Shown here: in pieces, positions 7,567-14,701 of the stretch
Layout: every line of letters starts with the position of its first letter
Position numbering within the stretch: the first letter of the stretch is position 1
Assembly (NCBI GenBank): GCA_023433755.1
Contig: JAEYUA010000232.1
Location: forward strand, 1 to 26,160
Direction of reading: 5' to 3'
DNA length: 26,160 bases
Source: Bacteroidota bacterium
GTDB taxonomy: Bacteria; Bacteroidota; Bacteroidia; Chitinophagales; Chitinophagaceae
Position numbers and translations under genes: made by a program
The notes under the pieces: model-generated
The model's database searches: none
What the model was told of the DNA's origin: nothing
Seen by the model: the letters and a program-made list of their open reading frames with translations, nothing else

Positions 7567-8469
7567 TCATTGGGTCAATGTTCTGAAAACCTCCTCTAAC
7601 GACTTGTTTTCGCTTTGCAAAGAAACGATGTTGAGGTTATGCTGCAAAGACAATTCCATGAGTTGTTTGCGCACCTGTTCCGGCTCATCAGTTTCCAGCA
7701 GCCAGTTGTTGTCATCTGCTTTTTCTGTCCTTTTCACACCACGGATGGATTCCAGCAGGGAAGCTTCCAATGTTTCTTTGAATCCAACCTTAACAATATT
7801 CATTGCTGTTGTTTTCTGAAGACTGCTTAGTTTGTCATCTGCAACGATGCGTCCCTTATTGATGATGATTACGCGGTCGCAGATGGCCTCTACTTCCTGC
7901 AGGATGTGAGAAGAAAATAAAACCAGTTTATCGCGTCCCTGTTCTTTGATCACATTGCGGATTTCGATAATCTGGTTGGGATCAAGTCCGCTGGTAGGTT
8001 CATCAAGTATGAGGACATCAGGTTGATGAATCAGGGCCGCTGCCAGTCCAACTCTTTGCTTATAACCTTTCGAAAGCTGGCCGATCCTTTTTTTACTTTC
8101 CACCGTTAAGCCTGTAAGCCCGATAACCTCATTTATGGCTGATTTTTTTTGGGGAACCTTGTGAATATCCGCTATGAAATCAAGATATTCCTTCACATAC
8201 ATATCATAATAGAGCGCGTTCGACTCAGGCAGGTAGCCGATCTTTTTTTTGGCTTCAAGCGGTGCTTTTTTCACATCTATACCATTCACATCAATTTCCC
8301 CGCTTGTAGGTTCAAGATAACCCGTGATCATTTTCATGGTGGTGGATTTTCCCGCGCCATTAGGCCCCAGGAAACCTACGATCTCTCCCTGGCTGATGTT
8401 GAAGGATACCTCGTTCACGGCCTTTTGTTCACCATAGATCTTGGTGAGGTTCTTTACAGTGATGGACAT
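7567..8469 (-). CDS. gldA: Gliding-motility-associated ABC transporter ATPase GldA
   Basis: 300 residues from the ATG at 8469. The frame stays open a further 20 residues upstream only because it reads through 7-bp repeats (DYRLQTS/DYRLPTT), so that extension is rejected. ABC ATPase motifs: Walker A GPNGAGKS (35-42), signature LSKGYKQRV (132-140), Walker B VLILDEPTSG (152-161), D-loop GLDP, H-loop SSH (H188). N-terminal MSITVKNLTKIYGEQKAV and YLPESNALYYDMYVKEYL match GldA; the C-terminal ~75 residues are the usual extra domain. In Flavobacterium, GldA acts with membrane proteins GldF and GldG; neither is in the window, so a general drug/Na efflux ATPase remains possible. A TATCTTTG box lies 4 bp before the start. 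Confidence 0.85.
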   Translation of the reverse strand: MSITVKNLTKIYGEQKAVNEVSFNISQGEIVGFLGPNGAGKSTTMKMITGYLEPTSGEIDVNGIDVKKAPLEAKKKIGYLPESNALYYDMYVKEYLDFIADIHKVPQKKSAINEVIGLTGLTVESKKRIGQLSKGYKQRVGLAAALIHQPDVLILDEPTSGLDPNQIIEIRNVIKEQGRDKLVLFSSHILQEVEAICDRVIIINKGRIVADDKLSSLQKTTAMNIVKVGFKETLEASLLESIRGVKRTEKADDNNWLLETDEPEQVRKQLMELSLQHNLNIVSLQSENKSLEEVFRTLTQ

Positions 8470-8473
8470 GGGG

Positions 8474-8481
8474 CAAAGATA
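8474..8481 (-). promoter_or_regulatory. Candidate -7 box of gldA (TATCTTTG)
   Basis: Exact match to the Bacteroidota -7 consensus TAnnTTTG, only 4 bp (CCCC) before the ATG. Transcription would start about at the ATG, giving a leaderless or near-leaderless mRNA. No TTTG -33 box is seen at the usual spacing; a 7-bp repeat array lies there instead. Confidence 0.4.
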
Positions 8482-8850
8482 GTCTGTAGTCGGTAGTCTG
8501 TAGTCGGAAGTCTGTAGTCGGTAGTTCAAAGTTCAAAGTCGGAGGCTGAGAGAATGGAGCGGCTGTGGGAGTCTGTAGTCTGTAGTCAGTAGTCAGTTCA
8601 AAGTTGAAAGTTCAAAGTCGGAGGCCGAGAGGAAGGTGTGGTTTACTAGTCCCAAGTCGGTAGTCGGTAGTTCAAAGTTCAAAGTTGGCGGCTGAGAGAA
8701 TGGAGTGGCTGTGGGAGTCTGTAGTCTGTAGTCTGTAGTCAGTAGTCTTATTCAAAGTTCAAGTGGAAATATTAGCAATTCAGTTCTTTAGTTCAATGAC
8801 TTTGAACTACCGACTGCCGACTACCGACTACAGACTACCGACTACCGACT
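8481..8850. repeat. Repeat-packed spacer with large inverted repeat upstream of gldA
   Basis: The whole 400-bp spacer between gldA and the small membrane protein gene is repetitive. Outer arms 8481-8532 and 8799-8850 are inverted copies: 48 of 52 aligned positions are identical, made of 7-bp units TAGTCTG/TAGTCGG followed by TAGTTCAAAGT. Between them a module occurs twice (about 8517-8594 and 8658-8747): GTAGTTCAAAGTTCAAAGT, then a GC-rich stretch around GGCTGAGAGAATGGAG, then GTCTGTA repeats. A partial copy lies at 8604-8638. The ~265-nt interior could be looped out by pairing of the arms. No ORF, IS or RNA gene is seen in it. Confidence 0.85.
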
Positions 8851-8869
8851 CAAAAACGACACTCAGAAC

Positions 8870-9133
8870 TTAGTTCACCGACTTTGAACTATCAACTAAG
8901 CTGTCTCCATCATACTCTCCCTTCCACGCGTACCACCCAAAAATGGTGAGGCCTATGGCTATGGGTGTGAAGATGGAGATGATGATAATCCAGGGGAGTG
9001 GCTGGTGAATATCTCCCTTGAGCGAAGAGTCAATATTTTGGAAAGCACTTAGTACCAGGATGATGATGGCTGCAGGACCCAGAACCATCCAGATCAGTCC
9101 CAGCCATTTTTTAATACTGTTCAATTTTTTCAT
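8870..9133 (-). CDS. Small two-helix membrane protein next to the MFS transporter
   Basis: 87 residues from the ATG at 9133, which starts one base after the TAA of the MFS gene, implying translational coupling. An ATG at 9148, overlapping the MFS end, is an alternative start. There are two membrane helices: ~9-28 (LGLIWMVLGPAAIIILVLSA) and ~47-66 (PWIIIISIFTPIAIGLTIFG), followed by a short YAWKGEYDGD tail. It resembles a small uncharacterised Bacteroidota family that often accompanies MFS carriers (I recall DUF6814, not verified). A role as an accessory subunit of the transporter is inference. Oddity: the last residues (SLVDSSKSVN) are encoded by a copy of the AGTTCAAAGTCGG repeat, so the natural C-terminus may have been replaced or extended by repeat sequence. 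Confidence 0.78.
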   Translation of the reverse strand: MKKLNSIKKWLGLIWMVLGPAAIIILVLSAFQNIDSSLKGDIHQPLPWIIIISIFTPIAIGLTIFGWYAWKGEYDGDSLVDSSKSVN

Positions 9134-9134
9134 A

Positions 9135-10583
9135 TTAGTCTGTGACATCCCTGTCAATTTTATTGGATAAATACAATCCTCCTATGATTACGCATATAGT
9201 GGCTACGCCTATCGGGTACCAAAGCCCGGTAAGATGATCAGCACCTGGGATGGTGGTGAGCAAAAGCCCAATGAAGGGTACCAGTCCGCCAAACACACCG
9301 TTGCCGATATGATAGGGAAGTGACATGGAAGTGTAGCGGATTCTTGTCGGGAACATCTCTACAAGAAAGGCTGCGATGGGGCCATACACCATAGTAACAA
9401 ACAGTACCATCAGTGTAATCAACCCGATCATTTTCCAGCGTGAACTTTCTCCGGGTATCAACTCCTGTTTGGGTGCTGCCCCGGGAGATTCTGAAATTCT
9501 TAAAACACTGCCATCAGAATAAGTGATTACATCTTTTACATTTGGTGCCGTAGACCCTGTTTGGGAAACTGCAGTCTTCCCATTTACATCAGATAATACA
9601 TACAATTCCTGGAAAATAGGCCGGTATAAAAATATACCCAGCAGCATGCCGATCATCATAATATTCTTGCGGCCCCATTTGTCGGACAGCCAACCGAAGA
9701 TCACGAAGAAGGGAGTGGCAATGGCGAGCGCAATGAGCAAAATCGTATTGGCTTCTTCGTATTCAATTTTACATTTGGTGAGTAAATAACTCTGTGCATA
9801 AAACTGGCTGGTGTACCAGATTACTCCCTGTCCCATGGTAGCGCCAAATAAAGCCAGCAAAACCATTTTGAAATTAAGTTTGTTTCCAAAACTTTCCTTT
9901 AATGGATTTACCGAGGTCTTTCCTTCAGTTTTTAGTTTGGCAAACAAGGGTGATTCCTTCATTTTCATTCTGATGAAAATGGAAACGATCACCAGCAATA
10001 TGGACAGCAGGAATGGATAGCGCCATCCGTCGCCGTTAGTAAATTCTTCTACTCCCGTGATGCGTCTTACCAGCAGGATCACACCCAGTGAAACGAATAG
10101 GCCCAGCGTGGCGGTAGTCTGAATCCAGCTTGTAAAGAATCCTCTCCTGGAAGCCGGCGCATGCTCCGCAACATAGGTGGCTGCACCGCCATACTCACCG
10201 CCTAAGGCAAGACCCTGCAATAAACGCAAGATCAAAACAAGAGCAGGAGCCCATCCTCCAATGCTCGCATAGGAGGGGATGAGGCCTATCAGGAAAGTGG
10301 ATCCGCCCATCAGGATCAGCGTGAGCAGGAAAGTGTATTTTCTTCCAATCAGGTCGCCCAGCCTGCCAAAAAAAAGTGCGCCGAACGGACGCACGATAAA
10401 ACCGGCAGCAAAAGTGGCCAGCACCGATAACAAAGCCGTGGTGGGGTTTTCTGAAGGGAAAAATTTAGCGGCAATGATGGTGGACAAACTACCGAAAATG
10501 TAGAAGTCATACCATTCGATCAATGTGCCAACGGAAGAAGCAGTAATAACTTTCCAGATGCCCCGGGAAGAAGGCTCTTGCAT
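9135..10583 (-). CDS. MFS transporter, metabolite:H+ symporter (MHS) type
   Basis: 482 residues, ATG at 10583. Twelve membrane segments can be traced. The start of TM1 carries the EWYDFYIFG motif (residues 23-31) typical of the MHS family (ProP, KgtP and ShiA relatives). MFS motif A occurs twice, GRLGDLIGRK (73-82) and GWLSDKWGRK (297-306). RLLQGLALGGEYGGA (120-134) is also typical. These carriers take up small organic acids or osmolytes with protons across the inner membrane; the substrate cannot be read from sequence. Residues ~325-384 form an unusually long, polar, Ser/Thr/Gly-rich insertion between TM segments in the C-terminal half (ELYVLSDVNGKTAVSQ and following), probably periplasmic. 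The small membrane protein gene is coupled to its 3' end. Confidence 0.9.
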   Translation of the reverse strand: MQEPSSRGIWKVITASSVGTLIEWYDFYIFGSLSTIIAAKFFPSENPTTALLSVLATFAAGFIVRPFGALFFGRLGDLIGRKYTFLLTLILMGGSTFLIGLIPSYASIGGWAPALVLILRLLQGLALGGEYGGAATYVAEHAPASRRGFFTSWIQTTATLGLFVSLGVILLVRRITGVEEFTNGDGWRYPFLLSILLVIVSIFIRMKMKESPLFAKLKTEGKTSVNPLKESFGNKLNFKMVLLALFGATMGQGVIWYTSQFYAQSYLLTKCKIEYEEANTILLIALAIATPFFVIFGWLSDKWGRKNIMMIGMLLGIFLYRPIFQELYVLSDVNGKTAVSQTGSTAPNVKDVITYSDGSVLRISESPGAAPKQELIPGESSRWKMIGLITLMVLFVTMVYGPIAAFLVEMFPTRIRYTSMSLPYHIGNGVFGGLVPFIGLLLTTIPGADHLTGLWYPIGVATICVIIGGLYLSNKIDRDVTD

Positions 10584-10618
10584 GTGGTTAATGGTTTATG
10601 GCTGAAAATTAAGGAAAA

Positions 10619-10653
10619 GTCCATGGACCATGGACCATGGACCATGGACCATG
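10619..10653. repeat. 7-bp tandem repeat, family GTCCATG/CCATGGA
   Basis: Five nearly perfect CCATGGA units with period 7 in the spacer between the zinc-ribbon and MFS genes (both minus). The unit contains the CCATGG palindrome. On the minus strand the array is followed after ~8 bp by TAATTTTC, one mismatch from a TAnnTTTG box for the MFS gene. Confidence 0.8.
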
Positions 10654-10660
10654 ATCTTCC

Positions 10661-10945
10661 TCAATCAAAATCAAAAAAATCTCCGAAGAAGCCTTTTCTT
10701 TTCTTCCCTTTATAGTAAGGATCATTTTTAAAATGAGGGTCCTTGTAATGTCCGCCTTGTTGCGGATATTGATTGGATGGATTGGTTCCTGTACTGGCAG
10801 GTCCCATATAATCAGATGATCTTTCTATGATCTTGTCAAGTTCACCCCTGTCGAGCCATACGCCCCGGCATTTGGGACAATAATCAATTTCAACGCCCTG
10901 CCTGTCTGCCATTACCAGTGTTTCATTACAATTAGGACAATTCAT
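10661..10945 (-). CDS. TFIIB-type zinc-ribbon protein
   Basis: 94 residues from the ATG at 10945 (MNCPNCNETLVM). A 16-residue upstream extension would run through a CCATGGA repeat and is rejected. Zinc ligands are C3/C6 (CPNC) and C22/C25 (CPKC), followed by the family hallmark RGVWLDRGELDKI. This matches the zf-TFIIB family of small bacterial proteins of unknown role. The middle is a low-complexity Gly/Pro/Tyr/His linker (~50-78), and the end is KGKKRKGFFGDFFDFD, a basic then aromatic-acidic tail common in these proteins. It is cytosolic, between the carbonic anhydrase and MFS genes on the same strand. Function is unknown; nucleic-acid or protein binding is an inference from the fold. Confidence 0.85.
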   Translation of the reverse strand: MNCPNCNETLVMADRQGVEIDYCPKCRGVWLDRGELDKIIERSSDYMGPASTGTNPSNQYPQQGGHYKDPHFKNDPYYKGKKRKGFFGDFFDFD

Positions 10946-10979
10946 ATGGAATACATTTAAACAGTTGAAAAATTTTGAG

Positions 10980-10999
10980 AGTCCATGAACCATGGACTT
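10980..10999. repeat. Inverted pair of GTCCATG heptamers
   Basis: AGTCCATGAACCATGGACTT: two units of the GTCCATG family facing each other. It lies between carbonic anhydrase 1 (stop at 11003) and the zinc-ribbon gene, where it could form a short 3' hairpin. Confidence 0.55.
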
Positions 11000-11002
11000 C
11001 CC

Positions 11003-11638
11003 TCACAAATCATTATACTCATAAAGAGGATCAATATGCGTACCTGCTTTCATTTCAAAAACGGGTTTTATGATGCCGTCTTTCAGGCCGTACACCCATC
11101 CATGCAGATGTGGGCGCTGTTCCTGCTTCCAGCATTTCTGGATGATTGTGGTTTGGGCAAGGTTGTTCACCTGCTCCTGTACATTCAGTTCTACCAGGCG
11201 GTCAGCTCTATCATCTTCATTGCTGATAGCTTCCAGTTCAGCCCTGTGGTGACGAATCACATCCTTGATATTGCGTAACCACATATTCAAAACGGGTTTG
11301 TAATCTTTTTGGGTAATGGCCGCCTTGATACCACCACAACCATAATGTCCACATACGATCACATGCCTCACCTTGAGATGCGTAACGGCAAAATCAAGCA
11401 CAGACAGCAGGTTTACATCAGTATTCACCACGAGGTTGGCTACATTGCGGTGAACGAAGATCTCTCCAGGCTGCGTTCCCGTGATTTCATTGGCGGGTAC
11501 CCGGCTGTCGCTGCACCCGATCCAGAGAAAATCCGGTGCCTGCAATTGGGATAACCTTTCAAAATAATCCTTGTCTTCTGCTATTTTTCTCGATGCCCAT
11601 GCCTTGTTTTCCTGTAATAATTTTTCGTAAGAGAACAT
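11003..11638 (-). CDS. Beta-class carbonic anhydrase (1)
   Basis: 211 residues, ATG at 11638. It interconverts CO2 and bicarbonate. Zinc ligands C42, H98 and C101 and the Asp/Arg dyad D44/R46 are all present in IGCSDSRVP and VCGHYGCGG. The surrounding blocks GEIFVHRNVANLV and LDFAVTHLKVRHVIV are typical of the E. coli Can-like plant-type branch, as is the C-terminal HGWVYGLKDGIIKPV. No signal peptide, so cytosolic. The zinc-ribbon gene follows 57 bp downstream on the same strand. It is transcribed divergently from the exported small protein gene, which is followed by a second, different carbonic anhydrase. On the minus strand TATCTTTA, one mismatch from a -7 box, lies ~10 bp before the start. 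Confidence 0.95.
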   Translation of the reverse strand: MFSYEKLLQENKAWASRKIAEDKDYFERLSQLQAPDFLWIGCSDSRVPANEITGTQPGEIFVHRNVANLVVNTDVNLLSVLDFAVTHLKVRHVIVCGHYGCGGIKAAITQKDYKPVLNMWLRNIKDVIRHHRAELEAISNEDDRADRLVELNVQEQVNNLAQTTIIQKCWKQEQRPHLHGWVYGLKDGIIKPVFEMKAGTHIDPLYEYNDL

Positions 11639-11766
11639 GTTGCAATTTAAAGATAAAGCTGATAGCTAAAGTCTTGTGCCGGGCAGGCAGTCAGAACAGT
11701 TCAGGCTTTTTTTAACATATTCCCGAAAGCCATACCTGTATTCATTACGGGAGTTTTTCTCAATAT

Positions 11767-11774
11767 TAAATTTG
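11767..11774 (+). promoter_or_regulatory. Candidate -7 box (TAAATTTG) for the plus-strand carbonic anhydrase/SulP cluster
   Basis: Exact TAnnTTTG match 60 bp before the ATG of the exported small protein gene. No convincing TTTG element at -33, so support is partial. Confidence 0.3.
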
Positions 11775-11834
11775 TATAAACGGTAAAGAAAAGGTTTGGC
11801 GTTTGCCCTCTATTTTGTTATTTTGCCACTCCGG

Positions 11835-12206
11835 ATGAAGCAAAAAAGATGCACATACAACCTGCTGCAGCGCGGATCCGCTTTCTTTATGATTGCGGCG
11901 CTGGTGTGGCTTACTGTTAGTGCCCCTTTTGTAAATGCTTTCAAACAGAACCTGGATCAATTTGATTCAGGCATCCAACTGGCACCTTTTGCTGGCACAG
12001 AGGAAGAAGCTCCCAATCCGCTTGGCGGGTCGGAAGAAAAAACTTCCAAAAGCAGTTCCTCTTCATTCTCTGAAGAATACCTTCACGACCAGCACATTTC
12101 TGAATATTTTTTCTCCCTGGCTTCGCAATTCCACAAATGCGAAAAGGCAACAACCTATGTTGCTTTTCATGGTGAGCTCCTTGTTCCGCCTCCCAACCAG
12201 GCTTAA
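11835..12206 (+). CDS. Small exported or membrane-anchored protein of unknown function
   Basis: 123 residues from the ATG at 11835; an in-frame TTG 39 bp upstream is less likely. The N-terminus is basic (MKQKRCTYNLLQRG), followed by a hydrophobic segment (~17-36, AFFMIAALVWLTVSAPFVNA) that may be a signal peptide with the site near VNA, or a membrane anchor. The mature part is acidic and low-complexity, with a Ser/Lys/Glu stretch (KTSKSSSSSFSEE), then HDQHISEYFFSLASQFHKCEK and an end rich in proline (FHGELLVPPPNQA). I do not recognise a family, though I associate this type of tail with short proteins near carbonic anhydrase/SulP genes in Bacteroidota. It is upstream of carbonic anhydrase 2 by 136 bp. 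Confidence 0.65.
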   Translation: MKQKRCTYNLLQRGSAFFMIAALVWLTVSAPFVNAFKQNLDQFDSGIQLAPFAGTEEEAPNPLGGSEEKTSKSSSSSFSEEYLHDQHISEYFFSLASQFHKCEKATTYVAFHGELLVPPPNQA

Positions 12207-12302
12207 TCATTTTACACTGAGTTCTAAGGCCCTGGATATGGTTTCAGGGAATTACGGCTATTGACTTACCTGTACACCCTATTCGTACATTATTAAATTA
12301 TT

Positions 12303-12322
12303 TGGCTGCCTGCCAGCAGCCA
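12303..12322 (+). other. Hairpin in the leader of carbonic anhydrase 2
   Basis: Perfect 7-bp stem TGGCTGC/GCAGCCA with a 6-nt loop, 20 bp before the ATG at 12343. No T-run follows, so it is not a terminator; it may affect translation or transcript stability. Confidence 0.4.
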
Positions 12323-12342
12323 TCCATAAATCATTATATAAA

Positions 12343-13002
12343 ATGAAAAAGCATTCTAAAGAATACTTGCAGAACCTTACACCAAACCAGGGTTATGAAT
12401 TGCTGGTAGAAGGGAATAAAAGATTTGTTGCGAACCTCACCACAGATCATGACCATCTTGAAGTAATTAACCAAACCAGAGAAGGCCAGTATCCATTCGC
12501 AGTGATCCTTAGCTGCATGGACTCCCGCACTTCCGTTGAGCTCATCTTCGACCAGGGCCTCGGTGATCTTTTCAGCATCAGGGTTGCCGGCAATATCGTG
12601 AATGAGGATATCATGGCCAGTATTGAATATGCAGTGAAATATGTTGGCTCCAAAGTATTGATGGTGCTCGGCCACACAGCCTGTGGGGCTATCAAAAGTG
12701 CCAAGCAGGGTGTAACCGACGGCCACATCACTGACCTGCTCAAAAGGATCCAGCCTTCCATTACCAGGGCCATGCTGGATGATAAAGAATACATGTTCTC
12801 CGATAAGGTGGCCTATGCCAACGTGGAGAACAGTCTCGAGGAAATTCTCTCCGGCAGCGCTATCGTTAAAGAGATGTTTCAGAAAGGACAGATTGGTATT
12901 GTAGGCGGAGTTTACAACGTAGATAATGGCGAGGTGGATTTTTTCAAAAACCTCACGGTATCCGAAGTAAGCAGCAAGAAGCTGGAAACAGCCGAGTATT
13001 AA
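12343..13002 (+). CDS. Beta-class carbonic anhydrase (2), SulP-linked
   Basis: 219 residues, ATG at 12343. Zinc ligands are C58, H111 and C114, with the D60/R62 dyad (LSCMDSRTS, VLGHTACGA). The N-terminal block TPNQGYELLVEGNKRFV and the SIEYAVKYVGSKVLMVLGH core place it in a different branch from carbonic anhydrase 1 (closer to the cyanobacterial/bacterial CynT-like group). There is no signal peptide, so it is cytosolic. It lies 28 bp upstream of a SulP anion transporter on the same strand. That pairing is common in bacteria, and even fused versions exist (family knowledge), suggesting that it handles bicarbonate brought in by the transporter. The C-terminus (SSKKLETAEY) is short and polar. 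Confidence 0.94.
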   Translation: MKKHSKEYLQNLTPNQGYELLVEGNKRFVANLTTDHDHLEVINQTREGQYPFAVILSCMDSRTSVELIFDQGLGDLFSIRVAGNIVNEDIMASIEYAVKYVGSKVLMVLGHTACGAIKSAKQGVTDGHITDLLKRIQPSITRAMLDDKEYMFSDKVAYANVENSLEEILSGSAIVKEMFQKGQIGIVGGVYNVDNGEVDFFKNLTVSEVSSKKLETAEY

Positions 13003-13030
13003 CTGAATTTATTCTTCAAATCATTCAACC

Positions 13031-14659
13031 ATGAAAATCAAATCTCAATATATAAAATCAGATCTCCTGTCCGGAATGGTGGTCTTCCTCGTGGCCCTAC
13101 CTCTATGTCTTGGTATTGCGGTGGCCAGCGGTGCTCCTCCATTTGCGGGAATTATCTGCGGTATCATCGCGGGTATAGTGGTCGGTTCCTTAAGTGGTTC
13201 CCATGTTAGTGTTTCAGGTCCGGCAGCAGGTTTGATCGCCATCGTGCTTGTCGCCATCAATGACCTGGGTTATGAAACTTTCCTTGTAGCCGTTATGATC
13301 GCCGGGCTGTTTCAGTTGATACTGGGACTAATAAAAGCAGGAACCATTTCCAGCTATTTCCCAACCAGTGTGATAGAAGGGATGCTGGTCGCCATTGGTA
13401 TCATCATCATCATGAAGGAAGTTCCGCATGCCATTGGTTATGACAAGGCACATGAAGGAGATTTCTTTTCATTTGAAAAAGGAGCGGAACATAATTTTTT
13501 CGCAGAAATCCTGACAGCTATCAACTATGCCCATCTGGGTGCCATCATCATTACCGTGGTATCAATTGGCATACTGGTGGCCTTTAATAAACTTGCTTTT
13601 CTTAAAAAACTGAAAGTGGTCCCAGGGGCCCTGGTGGTGGTAGTGGTTGGTATCCTGATCAACGAAGCCTTTATCAGCTCAGGTTCAGCTCTTGCCATCG
13701 GAGGTGATCACCTCGTGACCCTTCCTACAGCCTCAACGGTAAATGAATTTTTTGGTCAATTCACCAGCCCGGCCTTTGGCTCTATTGCCAATCCCAAGGT
13801 TTGGATTGTTGGTCTTACCATAGCTATTGTGGCCAGTATCGAAACCTTATTATGCCTGGAAGCGGCTGATAAAATGGACCCTATGAAAAGGTATTCCAGC
13901 GCCAACCGGGAACTGAAAGCCCAGGGAATCGGTAATATGCTTTCAGGATTGGTAGGCGGTCTTCCCATCACTTCGGTGATCGTTAGAACAACAGCCAATA
14001 TCAATGCCGGCGCCAAGTCAAGAGTGTCTACTATCGCCCATGGTTTTTACCTGCTGGTAACAGTGATCACTATCCCTTTTTTACTGAATAAGATTCCAAT
14101 GGCCTGTCTTGCTTCCATCCTGATCATGATCGGTTTGAAGCTGGCAAGTCCGAAAGTATTCAAACACATGTGGAAGTCCGGCAAATACCAGTTTGTACCC
14201 TTTGTGGTAACCGTTGTTGCCGTTGTTATGACCGATCTGCTCAAAGGGGTGGGAATCGGTTTGCTGGTTAGCATCATCTTCCTGCTGAAAGGGAATATGA
14301 AGCTGGCTTATTTCTTCAAGAAGGAAAGGCACCACGAAGGAGAAACCATCTTTATTGACCTGGCACAGGAAGTGTCTTTTCTCAACAAGGCTGCCATTAA
14401 ACAAACACTGGCTCACCTTCCCGAGAACAGCAAGGTGGTGATCAATGCAGAACATACAGTATATATCGATTATGATGTGCTGGAAATGATCCGTGACTTC
14501 ATGAATTACGGATCAAAGGATAAGAATATACAGGTACGTTTAAAGAATTTCAAAAAGGCTTACCGGATGCAGGATCCAAACAACGTTCATTCTGAAATGG
14601 AAACAGATGATGCTGTTGAAGAAGCTAAAGAAATTTTGATTAAAGAAAAAGTATCATGA
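13031..14659 (+). CDS. SulP-family anion transporter (probable bicarbonate transporter)
   Basis: 542 residues, ATG at 13031. The membrane part (~residues 10-425) opens with the SulP signature: DLLSGMVVFLVALPLCLGIA, then GAPPFAGIICGIIAGIV and GSHVSVSGPAAGLIAIV. Later comes a conserved ETLLCLEAADKMD block (~275-287), then NRELKAQGIGNMLSGLVGGLP and ITSVIVRTTANINAGAKSR. A cytosolic STAS-like domain follows (~430-515), with IFIDLAQEVSFLNKAAIKQ and a VVINAEHTVYIDYDVLEMI strand-helix. SulP proteins move sulfate, bicarbonate, chloride or dicarboxylates across the inner membrane. Coupling to a carbonic anhydrase favours bicarbonate (inference). A perfect 24-bp palindrome sits right after the stop codon. 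Confidence 0.93.
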   Translation: MKIKSQYIKSDLLSGMVVFLVALPLCLGIAVASGAPPFAGIICGIIAGIVVGSLSGSHVSVSGPAAGLIAIVLVAINDLGYETFLVAVMIAGLFQLILGLIKAGTISSYFPTSVIEGMLVAIGIIIIMKEVPHAIGYDKAHEGDFFSFEKGAEHNFFAEILTAINYAHLGAIIITVVSIGILVAFNKLAFLKKLKVVPGALVVVVVGILINEAFISSGSALAIGGDHLVTLPTASTVNEFFGQFTSPAFGSIANPKVWIVGLTIAIVASIETLLCLEAADKMDPMKRYSSANRELKAQGIGNMLSGLVGGLPITSVIVRTTANINAGAKSRVSTIAHGFYLLVTVITIPFLLNKIPMACLASILIMIGLKLASPKVFKHMWKSGKYQFVPFVVTVVAVVMTDLLKGVGIGLLVSIIFLLKGNMKLAYFFKKERHHEGETIFIDLAQEVSFLNKAAIKQTLAHLPENSKVVINAEHTVYIDYDVLEMIRDFMNYGSKDKNIQVRLKNFKKAYRMQDPNNVHSEMETDDAVEEAKEILIKEKVS

Positions 14660-14668
14660 TGATCAGGT

Positions 14669-14692
14669 GTGCAGAAGTGATCACTTCTGCAC
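14669..14692. other. 24-bp perfect palindrome after the SulP gene
   Basis: GTGCAGAAGTGA followed directly by its exact reverse complement, 10 bp after the SulP stop codon. Flanking GATCA/GATCAT bases can extend the pairing. There is no T-run, so it may be a weak hairpin terminator, an mRNA 3'-end stabiliser, or a binding site for a dimeric protein. Confidence 0.5.
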
Positions 14693-14701
14693 GATCATTT
14701 C

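Noticed and set aside
8470..8529. N-terminal extension of gldA (DYRLQTS-type peptide)
   Set aside because: It is just 7-bp repeats without stop codons read as a 7-residue peptide repeat, starting at a non-ATG codon; the ABC domain begins at the ATG at 8469.
8481..8850. CRISPR array
   Set aside because: Repeats are 7 bp and contiguous, with no unique spacers of regular length and no cas genes nearby.
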